DNA of 64,000 nt from Actibacterium ureilyticum (GCF_002285435.1 NZ_NSBT01000026.1:186001-250000), one strand, 5' to 3'. Shown: positions 1 to 7,584, counted from the first letter of the stretch. The notes: generated by a model not told the origin, from the letters alone. A program made the numbers and translations.

Positions 1-324
1 CACAACCTGACCGAGGCACAATATACCGACATGTTCACCGCCGCCGACGAGATCGCCGAGCGGGTGCGCGCCCTGGGCAAGCTGGCCCCCAGCGCGCTGG
101 ACGAGATCATCGAACATTCGGTCGTCAAGGACCAGAAATCGCCCGCATCGGCGCAAGAGATGGTCGAGGGTCTGGCCAGTGACCACGAAACCGTCGCCAA
201 GCGCATGCACAAGGCCATCGAGCTGGCCGAGGACGAAAGCGACCCCGTCACCGCCGATCTGCTGACCGCCCGGTCGGCGTTTCATGAAAGTGCGGCCTGG
301 ATGCTGCGTGCGACCGCGAAGTAA
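1..324 (+). CDS. dps: Dps family ferritin-like DNA-binding stress protein, C-terminal part
   Basis: The reading frame is open from base 1 and has no start in the window, so the gene begins further left. The visible part (HNLTEAQYTD... to the end) matches the C-terminal half of Dps proteins, including the helix ending EIAERVRALG that follows the ferroxidase region. Dps dodecamers bind DNA and oxidise and store iron, protecting the chromosome in stationary phase and oxidative stress. It lies beside the PhyR/EcfG genes, fitting a general-stress role. Its promoter is outside the window, so EcfG control cannot be seen. A strong hairpin terminator follows. The family call is fairly secure despite truncation. 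Confidence 0.85.
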   Translation, partial: HNLTEAQYTDMFTAADEIAERVRALGKLAPSALDEIIEHSVVKDQKSPASAQEMVEGLASDHETVAKRMHKAIELAEDESDPVTADLLTARSAFHESAAWMLRATAK

Positions 325-352
325 CCGCGGCTTTTTGCCCCGCGCAGCCTGG

Positions 353-388
353 CGCCGGCGGTCCGAAAGGGCCGCCGGCGTTTCTTTT
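353..388 (+). terminator. Rho-independent terminator after dps
   Basis: A perfect 9-bp GC stem (353-361 with 372-380, 10-base loop) is followed by TTTCTTTT, 28 bases after the dps stop codon. Confidence 0.8.
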
Positions 389-400
389 GGGCCGATGCCG

Positions 401-450
401 GGCCGGGGCGCTGCCCCGGACCCCGAGGTATTTCGGCCAAGATGAAGGGG
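401..450. repeat. REP-like intergenic element, single copy
   Basis: A small GGGGC-GCT-GCCCC hairpin (405-417) is followed by CCCCGAGGTATTTCGGCCAAGATGAAGG-like sequence across 421-448. The second half resembles each arm of the large inverted repeat at 61401-61478 (shared core: GAG, TATT, CCAAGA, GAAG). From memory this type of sequence recurs between genes in Rhodobacteraceae genomes. It lies between two opposing terminators. Confidence 0.5.
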
Positions 451-458
451 CGCACATG

Positions 459-491
459 AAAAAGGCCCGGGATGCGTGAACATCCCGGGCC
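459..491 (-). terminator. Rho-independent terminator of the exported-protein gene
   Basis: On the minus strand an 11-bp perfect stem (481-491 with 464-474, 6-base loop) is followed by TTTTT (463-459). It lies just downstream of the stop at 520. Confidence 0.85.
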
Positions 492-519
492 GATCAGGCA
501 GGTCGTCGTGGCGTGCGTG

Positions 520-1017
520 TTATTTCAGCTTTTCAGCCACGCGTTCGGCGAAGACATCGACCATCGTGTTGTAATATTCTTCGCTGTCGGTGGTGATCTG
601 CGTCAGGTCGGTGCCTTCGGGGAAGAAGGGACCGATCTCGGCAAAGGTCACCGTCAGGTCATAGTGGTCGAAATCGGTGTTGTTGGCCGGGTTGGTCACG
701 CTGACGGCGCCCGACAGGCGGCTGTCTTCGGTGCGGGCGGCTTCCTCGAGCGTGGTGGCCAGCGACAGTTCGTCGATGTCGACGGTGATCTTGGCGCCAT
801 CGGAATCGTCGGTCAGCTGGGTGCTGATCCGCTTCATGATCTCGTCGGACAGGTCTTCGCTGACATTGTTCCAGTATTCCGCGCCGCGGAAGTTCGAGAT
901 GGCCTCCATGTCGATTTCGACCTGGACGTCGCGCACCATCGTGTTGGCGAAGGTGGGGGCGGCCATGTTGATTGCTACGGCGGCCATCAGGGCGGTTGTC
1001 ATACGTTTGCGGACCAT
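520..1017 (-). CDS. Exported protein of unknown function under EcfG-type control
   Basis: Encodes 165 residues. The start at 1017 (MVRKRM...) is chosen because AAAGGAG lies at proper spacing and the N-terminus is then a clean Sec signal peptide with predicted cleavage after PTFA, near residue 23. Starting further upstream would run through the promoter. The mature part is acidic, without cysteines or a motif I recognise. It is probably periplasmic. A consensus EcfG promoter (GGAAC-N16-CGTT, 1070-1094) is directed at it and a strong terminator follows, so it is most likely a monocistronic stress-induced gene. I do not recognise the family and assign no function. Confidence 0.8.
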   Translation of the reverse strand: MVRKRMTTALMAAVAINMAAPTFANTMVRDVQVEIDMEAISNFRGAEYWNNVSEDLSDEIMKRISTQLTDDSDGAKITVDIDELSLATTLEEAARTEDSRLSGAVSVTNPANNTDFDHYDLTVTFAEIGPFFPEGTDLTQITTDSEEYYNTMVDVFAERVAEKLK

Positions 1018-1069
1018 CTTGAGGTCTCCTTTCAGTCTGAGATGCAGCGCGTCGGCTGCTTGAGGAGAC

Positions 1070-1094
1070 AACGTCCCGGCGACCGGTTCGTTCC
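1070..1094 (-). promoter_or_regulatory. EcfG (extracytoplasmic stress sigma) promoter
   Basis: The minus strand reads GGAAC (1094-1090), 16 bases, CGTT (1073-1070), an exact match to the alphaproteobacterial general-stress promoter consensus. It lies about 55 bases upstream of the exported-protein start. The -35 element directly abuts the T-run of the phyR terminator. Confidence 0.9.
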
Positions 1095-1123
1095 AAAAAA
1101 ATACCCCGGGACGCGGCCCGGGG
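1095..1123 (-). terminator. Rho-independent terminator of phyR
   Basis: On the minus strand, CCCCGGG (1123-1117) and CCCGGGG (1110-1104) form a 7-bp stem followed by TATTTTTTT (1103-1095). It sits 29 bases past the phyR stop. Confidence 0.85.
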
Positions 1124-1151
1124 CATGTTTTCATGGCGATTTTTTCGTGTT

Positions 1152-1961
1152 TCAGGCGGCCAGCGTATCGGTGGACGAGAAGAACATCGCCTGGCTCACG
1201 GCTGAGCGGACCTGATCCTCGGTAAAGGGTTTGGTGATCAGGAAAGCCGGTTCCGGCCGGTTGCCGGTCAGGAAGCGTTCGGGGAAGGCGGTGATGAAGA
1301 TGACCGGCAGGTTTTCGAACTGGGCCAGGATGTCGTTCACCGCGTCGATGCCCGAGGAATTGTCGGCCAGCTGGATATCGGCCAGGATCAGGTCGGGGCG
1401 TTCGCGGGCGGCCAGTTCGACGGCTTCGGTCCGGGTGCGGGCGATGCCGGTGACGGCGTGGCCGGTGCCCTCGACAATCGCGGCAATGTCCATGGCGATG
1501 ATCGCCTCGTCCTCGATGATCATGACCTTGCCGCGGATCGCCTGTTCCATCTCGCGCCGGGCGATATCGACATATTCGGCGGCCTCGGCCTCGGATGTCG
1601 ACAGGATCTGGCCGACCTCGGCGAAGGAAAACGCCTCGATCGCGTGCAGCAGAAGGGCCTCGCGCGAGTTCGGGGTCAGCTTGGCCATATGGTCCTGTGC
1701 GCGCGCCGACAGGGTGCCGTCGGCCTCGCCCACGGGGGCGCCGGCGGTGGACCAGACGGCGTGAAAGGTGCGGAACAGCGTCACGCGGGGGCTTTCGGTG
1801 GGGGCCTCGGCCGGGTCGGCGGCCAGGATCGCCTCGAGCGTGGCGGCGGCAAAGGTATCGCCGGTTTCCTGACTGCCGGTCAGGGCGCGGGCATATCTTC
1901 TGAGGAACGGCACTGCCTGTGCGATATCTTCGGCACGGGCCGCTGCATCGTTGGATGTCAT
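1152..1961 (-). CDS. phyR: PhyR anti-anti-sigma response regulator
   Basis: Encodes 269 residues. The N-terminal ~140 residues form a sigma-factor-like domain (ECF sigma2/sigma4 mimic) and the rest a receiver domain. The receiver shows the acidic pair in MIIEDEAIIA, the phosphoacceptor Asp195 in LADIQLAD, the ITAF switch residue and the KPF lysine loop. In this family phosphorylation exposes the sigma-like domain, which binds the anti-sigma factor NepR and frees EcfG. It is divergent from nepR-ecfG, with the shared control region holding mirror-image EcfG promoters, so it is very likely autoregulated through EcfG. Confidence 0.96.
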   Translation of the reverse strand: MTSNDAAARAEDIAQAVPFLRRYARALTGSQETGDTFAAATLEAILAADPAEAPTESPRVTLFRTFHAVWSTAGAPVGEADGTLSARAQDHMAKLTPNSREALLLHAIEAFSFAEVGQILSTSEAEAAEYVDIARREMEQAIRGKVMIIEDEAIIAMDIAAIVEGTGHAVTGIARTRTEAVELAARERPDLILADIQLADNSSGIDAVNDILAQFENLPVIFITAFPERFLTGNRPEPAFLITKPFTEDQVRSAVSQAMFFSSTDTLAA

Positions 1962-1990
1962 ATTTTTTAGCTCCCTAGTCGCATTTTTCG

Positions 1991-2022
1991 GGAACCCAAC
2001 GCCTGTGAATGCGTTTGGTTCC
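1991..2022. promoter_or_regulatory. Overlapping mirror-image EcfG promoters for phyR and nepR-ecfG
   Basis: Plus strand: GGAAC (1991-1995), N16, CGTT (2012-2015). Minus strand: GGAAC (2022-2018), N16, CGTT (2001-1998). The two promoters are interleaved in one near-palindromic 32-bp block, so each -35 flanks the -10 of the other. This would give simultaneous EcfG-dependent firing, or mutual exclusion, of the regulator and of the sigma/anti-sigma operon. Confidence 0.92.
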
Positions 2023-2053
2023 CGTGTAGCATAACAAAATAGATGGAAACTCG

Positions 2054-2236
2054 ATGCGGCAAGAGATGAAAAAGAAAGATGAAGGCGCGCCGCCCCCTGA
2101 CGAGAAGACGCGGGAGCTGAAGGCGCAGATCGACCAGAACCTTCGTCGCGTCTATGAGCAGGCGCTGGAGGAGGAGGTTCCCGACCGGTTCAAAGACCTG
2201 CTGGCGCAGCTGCGCGGCAAGGCTGGCAATCAATGA
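2054..2236 (+). CDS. nepR: NepR anti-sigma factor
   Basis: Encodes 60 residues, a size typical of NepR. The core helix region with the QIDQNLRRVYEQALEEEVPD-type stretch is the conserved NepR signature that clamps EcfG, or PhyR when the latter is phosphorylated. The N-terminus is lysine-rich and probably disordered. The stop overlaps the ecfG start (ATGA at 2233-2236), giving translational coupling of anti-sigma and sigma. It is transcribed from the EcfG promoter at 1991-2015. Confidence 0.93.
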   Translation: MRQEMKKKDEGAPPPDEKTRELKAQIDQNLRRVYEQALEEEVPDRFKDLLAQLRGKAGNQ

Positions 2237-2805
2237 GCGCCGAGATCTCCGCGATGGACCCGCGTGAGGAACTGGTCGAGCATCTGCCCGCCCTGCGTGC
2301 CTTTGCCATCACCCTGACCCGCAACACGGCGGCGGCCGATGATCTGGTGCAGGACACCATCGTCAAGGCCTGGACGAATATCGACAAGTTTCAGGTCGGC
2401 ACCAACCTGCGGGCGTGGCTGTTTACGATCCTGCGCAACACCTTCTTTTCCGACCGCCGCAAGCGCAAGCGCGAGGTCGCCGATCCCGATGGCATTCACG
2501 CCGGGCGGCTGGCCGAGGCACCGGCGCATGACGGCAAGCTGGCCTTCAACGACTTTTCGGTCGCGTTCGACCGCCTGTCGCCGGAACACCGCGAGGTGCT
2601 GATCCTGGTGGGGGCGTCGGGCTTTTCCTATGACGAGGCCGCCGAGATGATCGGTGTTGCAACAGGTACGGTCAAAAGCCGGGCCAACCGCGCCCGCCAG
2701 CGTCTGTGCGAGATGCTGGAGCTGGCGCAGGGCGAGGACCCGGTGGGCAGCAGCGGCGACCTGACCAAGGCCGTGATGGGAAGTTCGGGCGTGGAGGCGG
2801 CATGA
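2233..2805 (+). CDS. ecfG: EcfG-type general stress response sigma factor
   Basis: Encodes 190 residues with region 2 (residues ~15-80, including DDLVQDTIVKAW and the -10 recognition helix NLRAWLFTILRN) and region 4 (~115-170, LSPEHREVLILV and the helix-turn-helix GTVKSRANRAR). This is the group 15 ECF sigma released by PhyR that recognises GGAAC-N16/17-CGTT promoters, of which four are seen nearby. Both ends are coupled: ATGA overlaps with nepR upstream and with the sensor kinase downstream. Confidence 0.95.
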   Translation: MSAEISAMDPREELVEHLPALRAFAITLTRNTAAADDLVQDTIVKAWTNIDKFQVGTNLRAWLFTILRNTFFSDRRKRKREVADPDGIHAGRLAEAPAHDGKLAFNDFSVAFDRLSPEHREVLILVGASGFSYDEAAEMIGVATGTVKSRANRARQRLCEMLELAQGEDPVGSSGDLTKAVMGSSGVEAA

Positions 2806-4544
2806 CCCAGACGCCGGAGGGTCGGCGGCGATTGTCACGACGGCTGGGGCTTCAGATGGCGTTCTTGCTGGCGCTGGTTCTGGCCCCCTTCGCCATGATC
2901 TCGATCCTTCAGATGACACTTCTGGTGCAGGAATCCAGAGCGCGGTCCGAGGCCGCGCTTTTGGGTGACACCATGCGCGCCGTGTCCAAGGAGCTGCGGA
3001 TCATCCGCGAAAGCTCGGGCGCGGCCTTTGCGCTGGCGGCGGCGGTGCGGCGCGATCCGACCGACCTGAACGCGTGCCGCAGCATCATGCGGTCGCTGGT
3101 GCGGACCGACACGCGCTATGTCTTTGCGGGGTTCGTGCCGCCCGACGGGGTGATCCGCTGCGGATCGACCGAGGGGCCGATCGACGTGTCGCAGGACCCG
3201 TTCTTTCAGCAGAATGTAGATGCGCTTCAGCCGCAGGTGGCAATCAACCGCAATGCCCGGCTGGCCGACGAACCGATCCTGGCGATGACCGAGCCGGTGA
3301 TCGACAGCGCGGGCGCCGTTCTGGGCTATGTTCTGGTGTCGGTGCCGCGCAGCGCTTTGGAGCCCGCGCAGGGTGACGCGCGGCCGCTGGATCTGGTGAC
3401 CTTTACCGCCGATGGCGAGATCCTTTATGCCGCCACGGCGCCGGAACAGACGGCCGAGGGGCTGTTGCCCGAAAACCGCGCGCTGGGCGCTCTGGCGGGG
3501 GGCGAGCCGGTGGCGTTCAGTGCCCGCGATGCCGATGGGCGCCAGCGCGTCTATTCGGTCATCCCGATCATTCCCGACGAGATCTATGCGTTGGGGGCGC
3601 GGCTTCTGGCCGATGACACCCATTGGCTGGACAGCTGGCGCGCCACGCTACCCGCGCTGTTGCCGGCGGCGATGTGGCTGGTCAGCCTGATCGTGGCGTT
3701 TCTGGCCGCCGACCGGCTGGTCATTCGCAATATCAACAAGCTTTCGGGGGCGTTTGCGGCCTTTGCCGGCGGGTCGCGGGAAATCCGCGAGATCGACATG
3801 ACCAAGGCCCCGGCCGAGATGCAGGATATCGCGGCGTCCTTCACCAGCATGGCCGAAAGCATCACCCGCGACGAGGCAGAACTGGAAGACACGATTCATC
3901 AGCGCGAGGTGCTGTTGCGCGAGGTGCACCATCGCGTGAAGAACAACCTGCAACTTATTGCATCCATTATGAATATGCAGATGCGGCGGGTCGGGACCTC
4001 GGCCGAGCGGCAGATGCTGAAAGGGTTGCAGGACCGGGTGCTGAGCCTGGCCAGTGTGCACAAGGAATTGTTCCAGACCTCGGGCCTGGCGGATGTGCGC
4101 ATGGACGAGCTTTTGTCCAGCATCACCGCGCATATGGAGCGGCTGAGCGACGAGGACGGGCGGCCCTATGTGATCGCGCATGAGCTGGCGCCGATCCGGA
4201 TGACGCCGGATCAGGCGGTGCCGCTGGCATTGCTGGCGACCGAGGCGCTGAACAAGGCGATGCGCCATACCAGCCTGTCGGCCGATGGCACCCGCCGGGT
4301 CGTGCTGGAATTGCGGCGCGCGGCGGACAATCACGCGGTCCTGAGCGTCGAGAACGCCTTTGACCCCGATGAACACCACGAGGAACCGCCCGCCGAGGGG
4401 TTGAGCGCGCAGCTGATCCGTGGCTTTGCCAGCCAGTTGCAGGGCAAGGTCAGCCGGGACGGGGCCGCGGGCACCTATCGGTTGAGCGTGTCGTTCGAAG
4501 TCAAGGCGCTGGCCGAGGGCGAAGAGCGCGCGCCGACGGCGTGA
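2802..4544 (+). CDS. Membrane sensor histidine kinase (HisKA_2 type) of the general stress operon
   Basis: Encodes 580 residues. The start at 2802 overlaps the ecfG stop (ATGA). Layout: a short N-terminal arm, TM1 about residues 15-40, a large periplasmic sensor region (~45-280) with a Cys pair, TM2 about 285-310, a HAMP-like linker, a HisKA_2 dimerisation helix with EVHHRVKNNLQ (candidate phospho-His376), and a C-terminal ATPase-like domain. Position and type make it the likely phosphodonor to PhyR (PhyK-like). The ATPase domain looks degenerate: the N-box reads TEALNKAMRHT, with Lys485 where Asn is usual, and no DxG box follows. It may work inefficiently or act as a phosphatase or scaffold. 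Confidence 0.88.
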   Translation: MTQTPEGRRRLSRRLGLQMAFLLALVLAPFAMISILQMTLLVQESRARSEAALLGDTMRAVSKELRIIRESSGAAFALAAAVRRDPTDLNACRSIMRSLVRTDTRYVFAGFVPPDGVIRCGSTEGPIDVSQDPFFQQNVDALQPQVAINRNARLADEPILAMTEPVIDSAGAVLGYVLVSVPRSALEPAQGDARPLDLVTFTADGEILYAATAPEQTAEGLLPENRALGALAGGEPVAFSARDADGRQRVYSVIPIIPDEIYALGARLLADDTHWLDSWRATLPALLPAAMWLVSLIVAFLAADRLVIRNINKLSGAFAAFAGGSREIREIDMTKAPAEMQDIAASFTSMAESITRDEAELEDTIHQREVLLREVHHRVKNNLQLIASIMNMQMRRVGTSAERQMLKGLQDRVLSLASVHKELFQTSGLADVRMDELLSSITAHMERLSDEDGRPYVIAHELAPIRMTPDQAVPLALLATEALNKAMRHTSLSADGTRRVVLELRRAADNHAVLSVENAFDPDEHHEEPPAEGLSAQLIRGFASQLQGKVSRDGAAGTYRLSVSFEVKALAEGEERAPTA

Positions 4545-4550
4545 CCCGCC

Positions 4551-5615
4551 TCAGGCAGCGGTGTCGCGCTTGATCGGTTCGGTCACGGGGATCCCCAGCA
4601 GCCCATCGGTCAGCACCAGCATCCAGATCAGCAGCGGGATCGCAACGATCCCGCCGATCGCCCCCCACAGCCAGATCCCGAACACCAGCGACAGGAACAC
4701 CAGCAGCGGGTTCAGCTGCATGTTGCGCCCGACCAGCGCGGGGGTGATGAACTGCCCCTCGAGCCCGTTCATGGCGATGAATCCCAGCGCGGGCAGCAGG
4801 GCATAGCCATTGTCGAACTGCACCAGCCCCGCCACCAGCAGGGCGACCGCAAAGACCGCCGGCCCCAGATAGAGCACGAAGTTGATCAAGAACGCCACCA
4901 GCCCCCATAGCACCGCACCGGGCAGGCCAAGCGCCTGAAGATAGATCGCGGTGGCCAGCCCCAGACAGGCGTTGATAATGGTGATCGTGACGAAATACCG
5001 CGACACCAGCCGTTCGGCCCGCCGCAGGCAGGCGACCGTGCCCTCGCGCCGTTCGACCGCCTGGAAACAGCGGGCGACCCAGTCATAGATCTCGCGCCGG
5101 GTCAGCAGGAAAAAGAACAGCACCCCGCCGAAAATCAGGATCTGCGACAGCACCGCCGGGGCGGCGACGATGGCATCGGTGACGCTGGGCAGGTCGACGG
5201 GATCGGCGGGCGGGGGCGCGCCGGGGACAGCCTCGGCCGGGGGGGTGACGGCCTGTTCGACATCCTTGGTCACGTCCTCGATCCCCTGCACCAGCCCGCG
5301 CACGGTGTCGACGGTGTCCTTCATGTCTGACATGATCCGGGGGGCCTGATCGACCAGTTCCAGCACGAAGGGCTGCATGACCAGGACCAGCATCGCCAGC
5401 AGCGCCAGCGCCAGTGCCAGACCCAGAAGCGCGCCGATCACCGGGGGGAAGTTCCGGCGCTCCCAGAAATCGGAAAGGGGGGACAGGACGAAGCCCACGA
5501 CAAGGGCCAGGGCGGCGGGGGCGGCGATGTTTTCGACCGCGTCCAGCGCGGTTAGAACCGCGATCACGGCCAGCAGGATCAGGGAAATCCGCGACAAGGT
5601 TGGTATGTGCTGCAA
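4551..5615 (-). CDS. AI-2E family (PerM-like) integral membrane transporter
   Basis: Encodes 354 residues. I choose the TTG start at 5615, because AGGAGG sits five bases upstream and the promoter -10 element lies at 5638-5641. An earlier TTG at 5639 would overlap that -10. The protein has a hydrophobic N-terminal pair of helices, a soluble Pro/Ala-rich middle (~90-150), and a C-terminal helix bundle with the family-typical LYLGP and GQFITPALVG stretches. Family members export small molecules (autoinducer-2, or Na+/H+ exchange in some); the substrate here is unknown. It ends convergently seven bases from the kinase gene. An EcfG promoter makes it part of the stress regulon. Confidence 0.85.
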   Translation of the reverse strand: MQHIPTLSRISLILLAVIAVLTALDAVENIAAPAALALVVGFVLSPLSDFWERRNFPPVIGALLGLALALALLAMLVLVMQPFVLELVDQAPRIMSDMKDTVDTVRGLVQGIEDVTKDVEQAVTPPAEAVPGAPPPADPVDLPSVTDAIVAAPAVLSQILIFGGVLFFFLLTRREIYDWVARCFQAVERREGTVACLRRAERLVSRYFVTITIINACLGLATAIYLQALGLPGAVLWGLVAFLINFVLYLGPAVFAVALLVAGLVQFDNGYALLPALGFIAMNGLEGQFITPALVGRNMQLNPLLVFLSLVFGIWLWGAIGGIVAIPLLIWMLVLTDGLLGIPVTEPIKRDTAA

Positions 5616-5637
5616 TGGGGCCTCCTGTACCCGGATC

Positions 5638-5663
5638 AACGCGCGGGCGGGGGCGGCGGTTCC
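5638..5663 (-). promoter_or_regulatory. EcfG promoter for the AI-2E family gene
   Basis: Minus strand GGAAC (5663-5659), N17, CGTT (5641-5638). It lies about 22 bases upstream of the TTG start at 5615 and supports that start choice. Confidence 0.85.
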
Positions 5664-5687
5664 CTGCCCAATGGGCGATATATTTTC

Positions 5688-5713
5688 GGAACGGATCGCT
5701 GGCGCGGGGCGTT
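5688..5713 (+). promoter_or_regulatory. EcfG promoter for the CsbD-like gene
   Basis: Plus strand GGAAC (5688-5692), N17, CGTT (5710-5713), 42 bases upstream of the start at 5755. It is back-to-back with, but not overlapping, the EcfG promoter of the divergent transporter gene. Confidence 0.9.
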
Positions 5714-5754
5714 GAGGTCACGAAACGCACAAAGCCAAACGAAAGGAGATCGCG

Positions 5755-5952
5755 ATGAATTGGGACCAAATCGAAGGCAAATGGAAACAGATGACCGGCG
5801 CCGTCAAGGCCAAGTGGGGCGACCTGACCGATGACGAGGTCGACCAGGTCGATGGCCGTCGCGAACGTCTGGTGGGCCTTGTCCAGGAGAAATACGGCAA
5901 GGCCAAGGAAGACGCAGAGCGCGAAGTCGACGAGTGGCTCGAGCAGGTGTAA
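5755..5952 (+). CDS. CsbD family stress protein
   Basis: Encodes 65 charged residues beginning [15 protein letters not shown], the hallmark of CsbD-like proteins, followed by [15 protein letters not shown] and a C-terminal amphipathic helix. Members are small, hydrophilic, abundant proteins induced in stationary phase or general stress; their molecular function is unknown. An AAAGGAG ribosome-binding site precedes the ATG. It is transcribed from a consensus EcfG promoter and ends at a strong terminator, so it is a monocistronic member of the stress regulon. Confidence 0.93.
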   Translation: MNWDQIEGKWKQMTGAVKAKWGDLTDDEVDQVDGRRERLVGLVQEKYGKAKEDAEREVDEWLEQV

Positions 5953-5976
5953 ACCGCGCCCGTCTTGCGATACCGA

Positions 5977-6012
5977 CCCCCGCCGCGCCAACCGCGCGGC
6001 GGGGGTTCTTTT
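5977..6012 (+). terminator. Rho-independent terminator after the CsbD-like gene
   Basis: A perfect 12-bp GC stem (5977-5988 with 5994-6005, 5-base loop) is followed by TTCTTTTA. Confidence 0.9.
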
Positions 6013-6131
6013 ATGGCCTTTCGAATGACCATGCCGCCCATCGCGCAGGCAGGCGGCAGCCGTCCCGCGCGGGCGGGCCTTTGGCGCGCGCGGGGCGTTA
6101 GCGCGCCATCTGCGCTTCGGCTAGCATCTTC

Positions 6132-6141
6132 TTGAATTCAA
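6132..6141. promoter_or_regulatory. Palindrome upstream of the first GS-like gene
   Basis: The perfect 10-bp palindrome TTGAATTCAA is followed by a further GAATT half at 6145-6149, in an AT-rich patch directly before the ribosome-binding site of the gene at 6164. It may be an operator or simply AT-rich promoter DNA. Confidence 0.3.
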
Positions 6142-6163
6142 ACTGAATTAAGGGGGGATGCGC

Positions 6164-7507
6164 ATGGCGAAATCCGAACAGATGATCACAGAGCTCAGCG
6201 ACAAAGGGGTGCGGTATTGCCTGGCCAGCTATGTCGACATGCATGGCGTTTCGAAATCCAAGATGGTGCCGATCGCCCATGCAAGCGACATGATGACCGG
6301 GTCCGAGATGTTCACCGGCGCCGCCCTGGACGGCGTCCCGCAAGAGGTCAACGATGAAGAGGTCGCGGCCCATCCCGACGCCGCGTCCTGCATCGTTCTG
6401 CCCTGGCAGACGGATGTCGCGTGGTTTGCCAGCGACCTGTGGTGCGGCGGCGCGCCCTTCGACGCTTGCAGCCGCAATATCCTGAAGCGCCAGGTCGCCG
6501 CCGCGGCCGAAGCCGGTTTCACCATGAACCTGGGGATCGAGGCCGAATTCTTCGTCCTGTCCGACACCCAGGCGGGCGGCTTCGCGCCGCTGTCGGACCT
6601 GCCGCATCTGGAAAAGCCCGCCTATGACACCACGCGGCTGATGGACAACCTGCCCTGGCTGACCGAGCTGGTGGATGCGATGAACGCGCTGGGCTGGGAT
6701 GTCTATTCCTTCGACCACGAAGACGGGATCGGCCAGTTCGAGATCGACTTTACCTATGCCGATGCGCTGACCATGGCCGACCGCTTCACCTTTTTGCGGT
6801 TCATGGCCAACACGATTGCGCGCAAGCACGGCGCATTCGCGTCCTTCATGCCGAAACCGATGGGGGACCGCACCGGATCGGGCGCGCATTTCAACATGTC
6901 GCTGGCCGGGCCGGATGGCACGAACCTGTTCAAGGACCCCGACGATCCGCGCGGCTGCAAGCTGTCGACGCTGGGCTATCAGTTCACCGCCGGGGTGCTG
7001 CGGCACCTGCCAGCGATCATGGCGACCGTGGCGCCGACGGTGAACAGCTATAAGCGGCTGGTCAAACAGGGCTCGATGTCGGGGTTCACCTGGGCGCCGA
7101 TCTATGCCTGCTATGGCAACAACAACCGCACCAATGCGCTGCGGGTGCCGCTGGCCGGTGGCCGGGTCGAGCTACGGGCCGCCGACAGCGCCACCAACCC
7201 CTATCTGGGCGCGGCAATGGTGCTGGCCGCGGGGCTGGAGGGGATTGCCGAGGGGCTGGACCCCGGCGATCCGAACACGGACAACATGTACCTGCTGGAC
7301 CAGGCCGAGCTGGACGCGCGCGGGATCAGGACCCTGCCGCGCACATTGGACGAGGCGCTGGACGCCTTCGCCGCCGATCCGCTATCGCGGCGGGTGTTCG
7401 GGGATGCGATGTTCGAAAGCTGGCTGGGGTTCAAGCGGCAGGAATGGCTGTCCTATCTGAACCACGTGTCCGACTGGGAAGTGCAGCGTTATCTGAAATT
7501 CTTCTGA
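6164..7507 (+). CDS. Class III glutamine-synthetase-like enzyme (GlnT family)
   Basis: Encodes 447 residues. The ATG at 6164 is preferred over that at 6158 because the AGGGGGG box would touch the latter. It carries the GS fold: the metal-site IEAEFF strand, FDHEDGIGQFEID, the GSGAHFNMS ammonia/glutamate loop, and NNRTNALRVP with ELRAADSATNPYL near the ATP and glutamate sites. GlnT-family enzymes ligate ammonia or a primary amine to the gamma-carboxyl of glutamate using ATP, and several are gamma-glutamylmethylamide synthetases. It could therefore assimilate ammonia or another amine. It is monocistronic with its own terminator, next to amt. The exact substrate cannot be read from sequence. Confidence 0.85.
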   Translation: MAKSEQMITELSDKGVRYCLASYVDMHGVSKSKMVPIAHASDMMTGSEMFTGAALDGVPQEVNDEEVAAHPDAASCIVLPWQTDVAWFASDLWCGGAPFDACSRNILKRQVAAAAEAGFTMNLGIEAEFFVLSDTQAGGFAPLSDLPHLEKPAYDTTRLMDNLPWLTELVDAMNALGWDVYSFDHEDGIGQFEIDFTYADALTMADRFTFLRFMANTIARKHGAFASFMPKPMGDRTGSGAHFNMSLAGPDGTNLFKDPDDPRGCKLSTLGYQFTAGVLRHLPAIMATVAPTVNSYKRLVKQGSMSGFTWAPIYACYGNNNRTNALRVPLAGGRVELRAADSATNPYLGAAMVLAAGLEGIAEGLDPGDPNTDNMYLLDQAELDARGIRTLPRTLDEALDAFAADPLSRRVFGDAMFESWLGFKRQEWLSYLNHVSDWEVQRYLKFF

Positions 7508-7530
7508 ACCTGCCGTATCCGGCACAAAGT

Positions 7531-7563
7531 GAAAGGGGCGGCCATGGGGCCGCCCCTTTCGTT
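7531..7563 (+). terminator. Terminator hairpin between the GS-like and amt-side genes
   Basis: A perfect 13-bp stem (7531-7543 with 7548-7560, loop ATGG) is followed by GTT. It lies between convergent genes and has an A-rich left and T-rich right shoulder within the stem, so it may serve both strands. Confidence 0.75.
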
Positions 7564-7584
7564 CTCAGGGACGTGAAACTGTGT

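Noticed and set aside
472-1215. A long plus-strand open frame of 247 codons opposite the exported-protein gene.
   Set aside because: It is a shadow of the minus-strand gene, which has a signal peptide, ribosome-binding site, EcfG promoter and terminator of its own.
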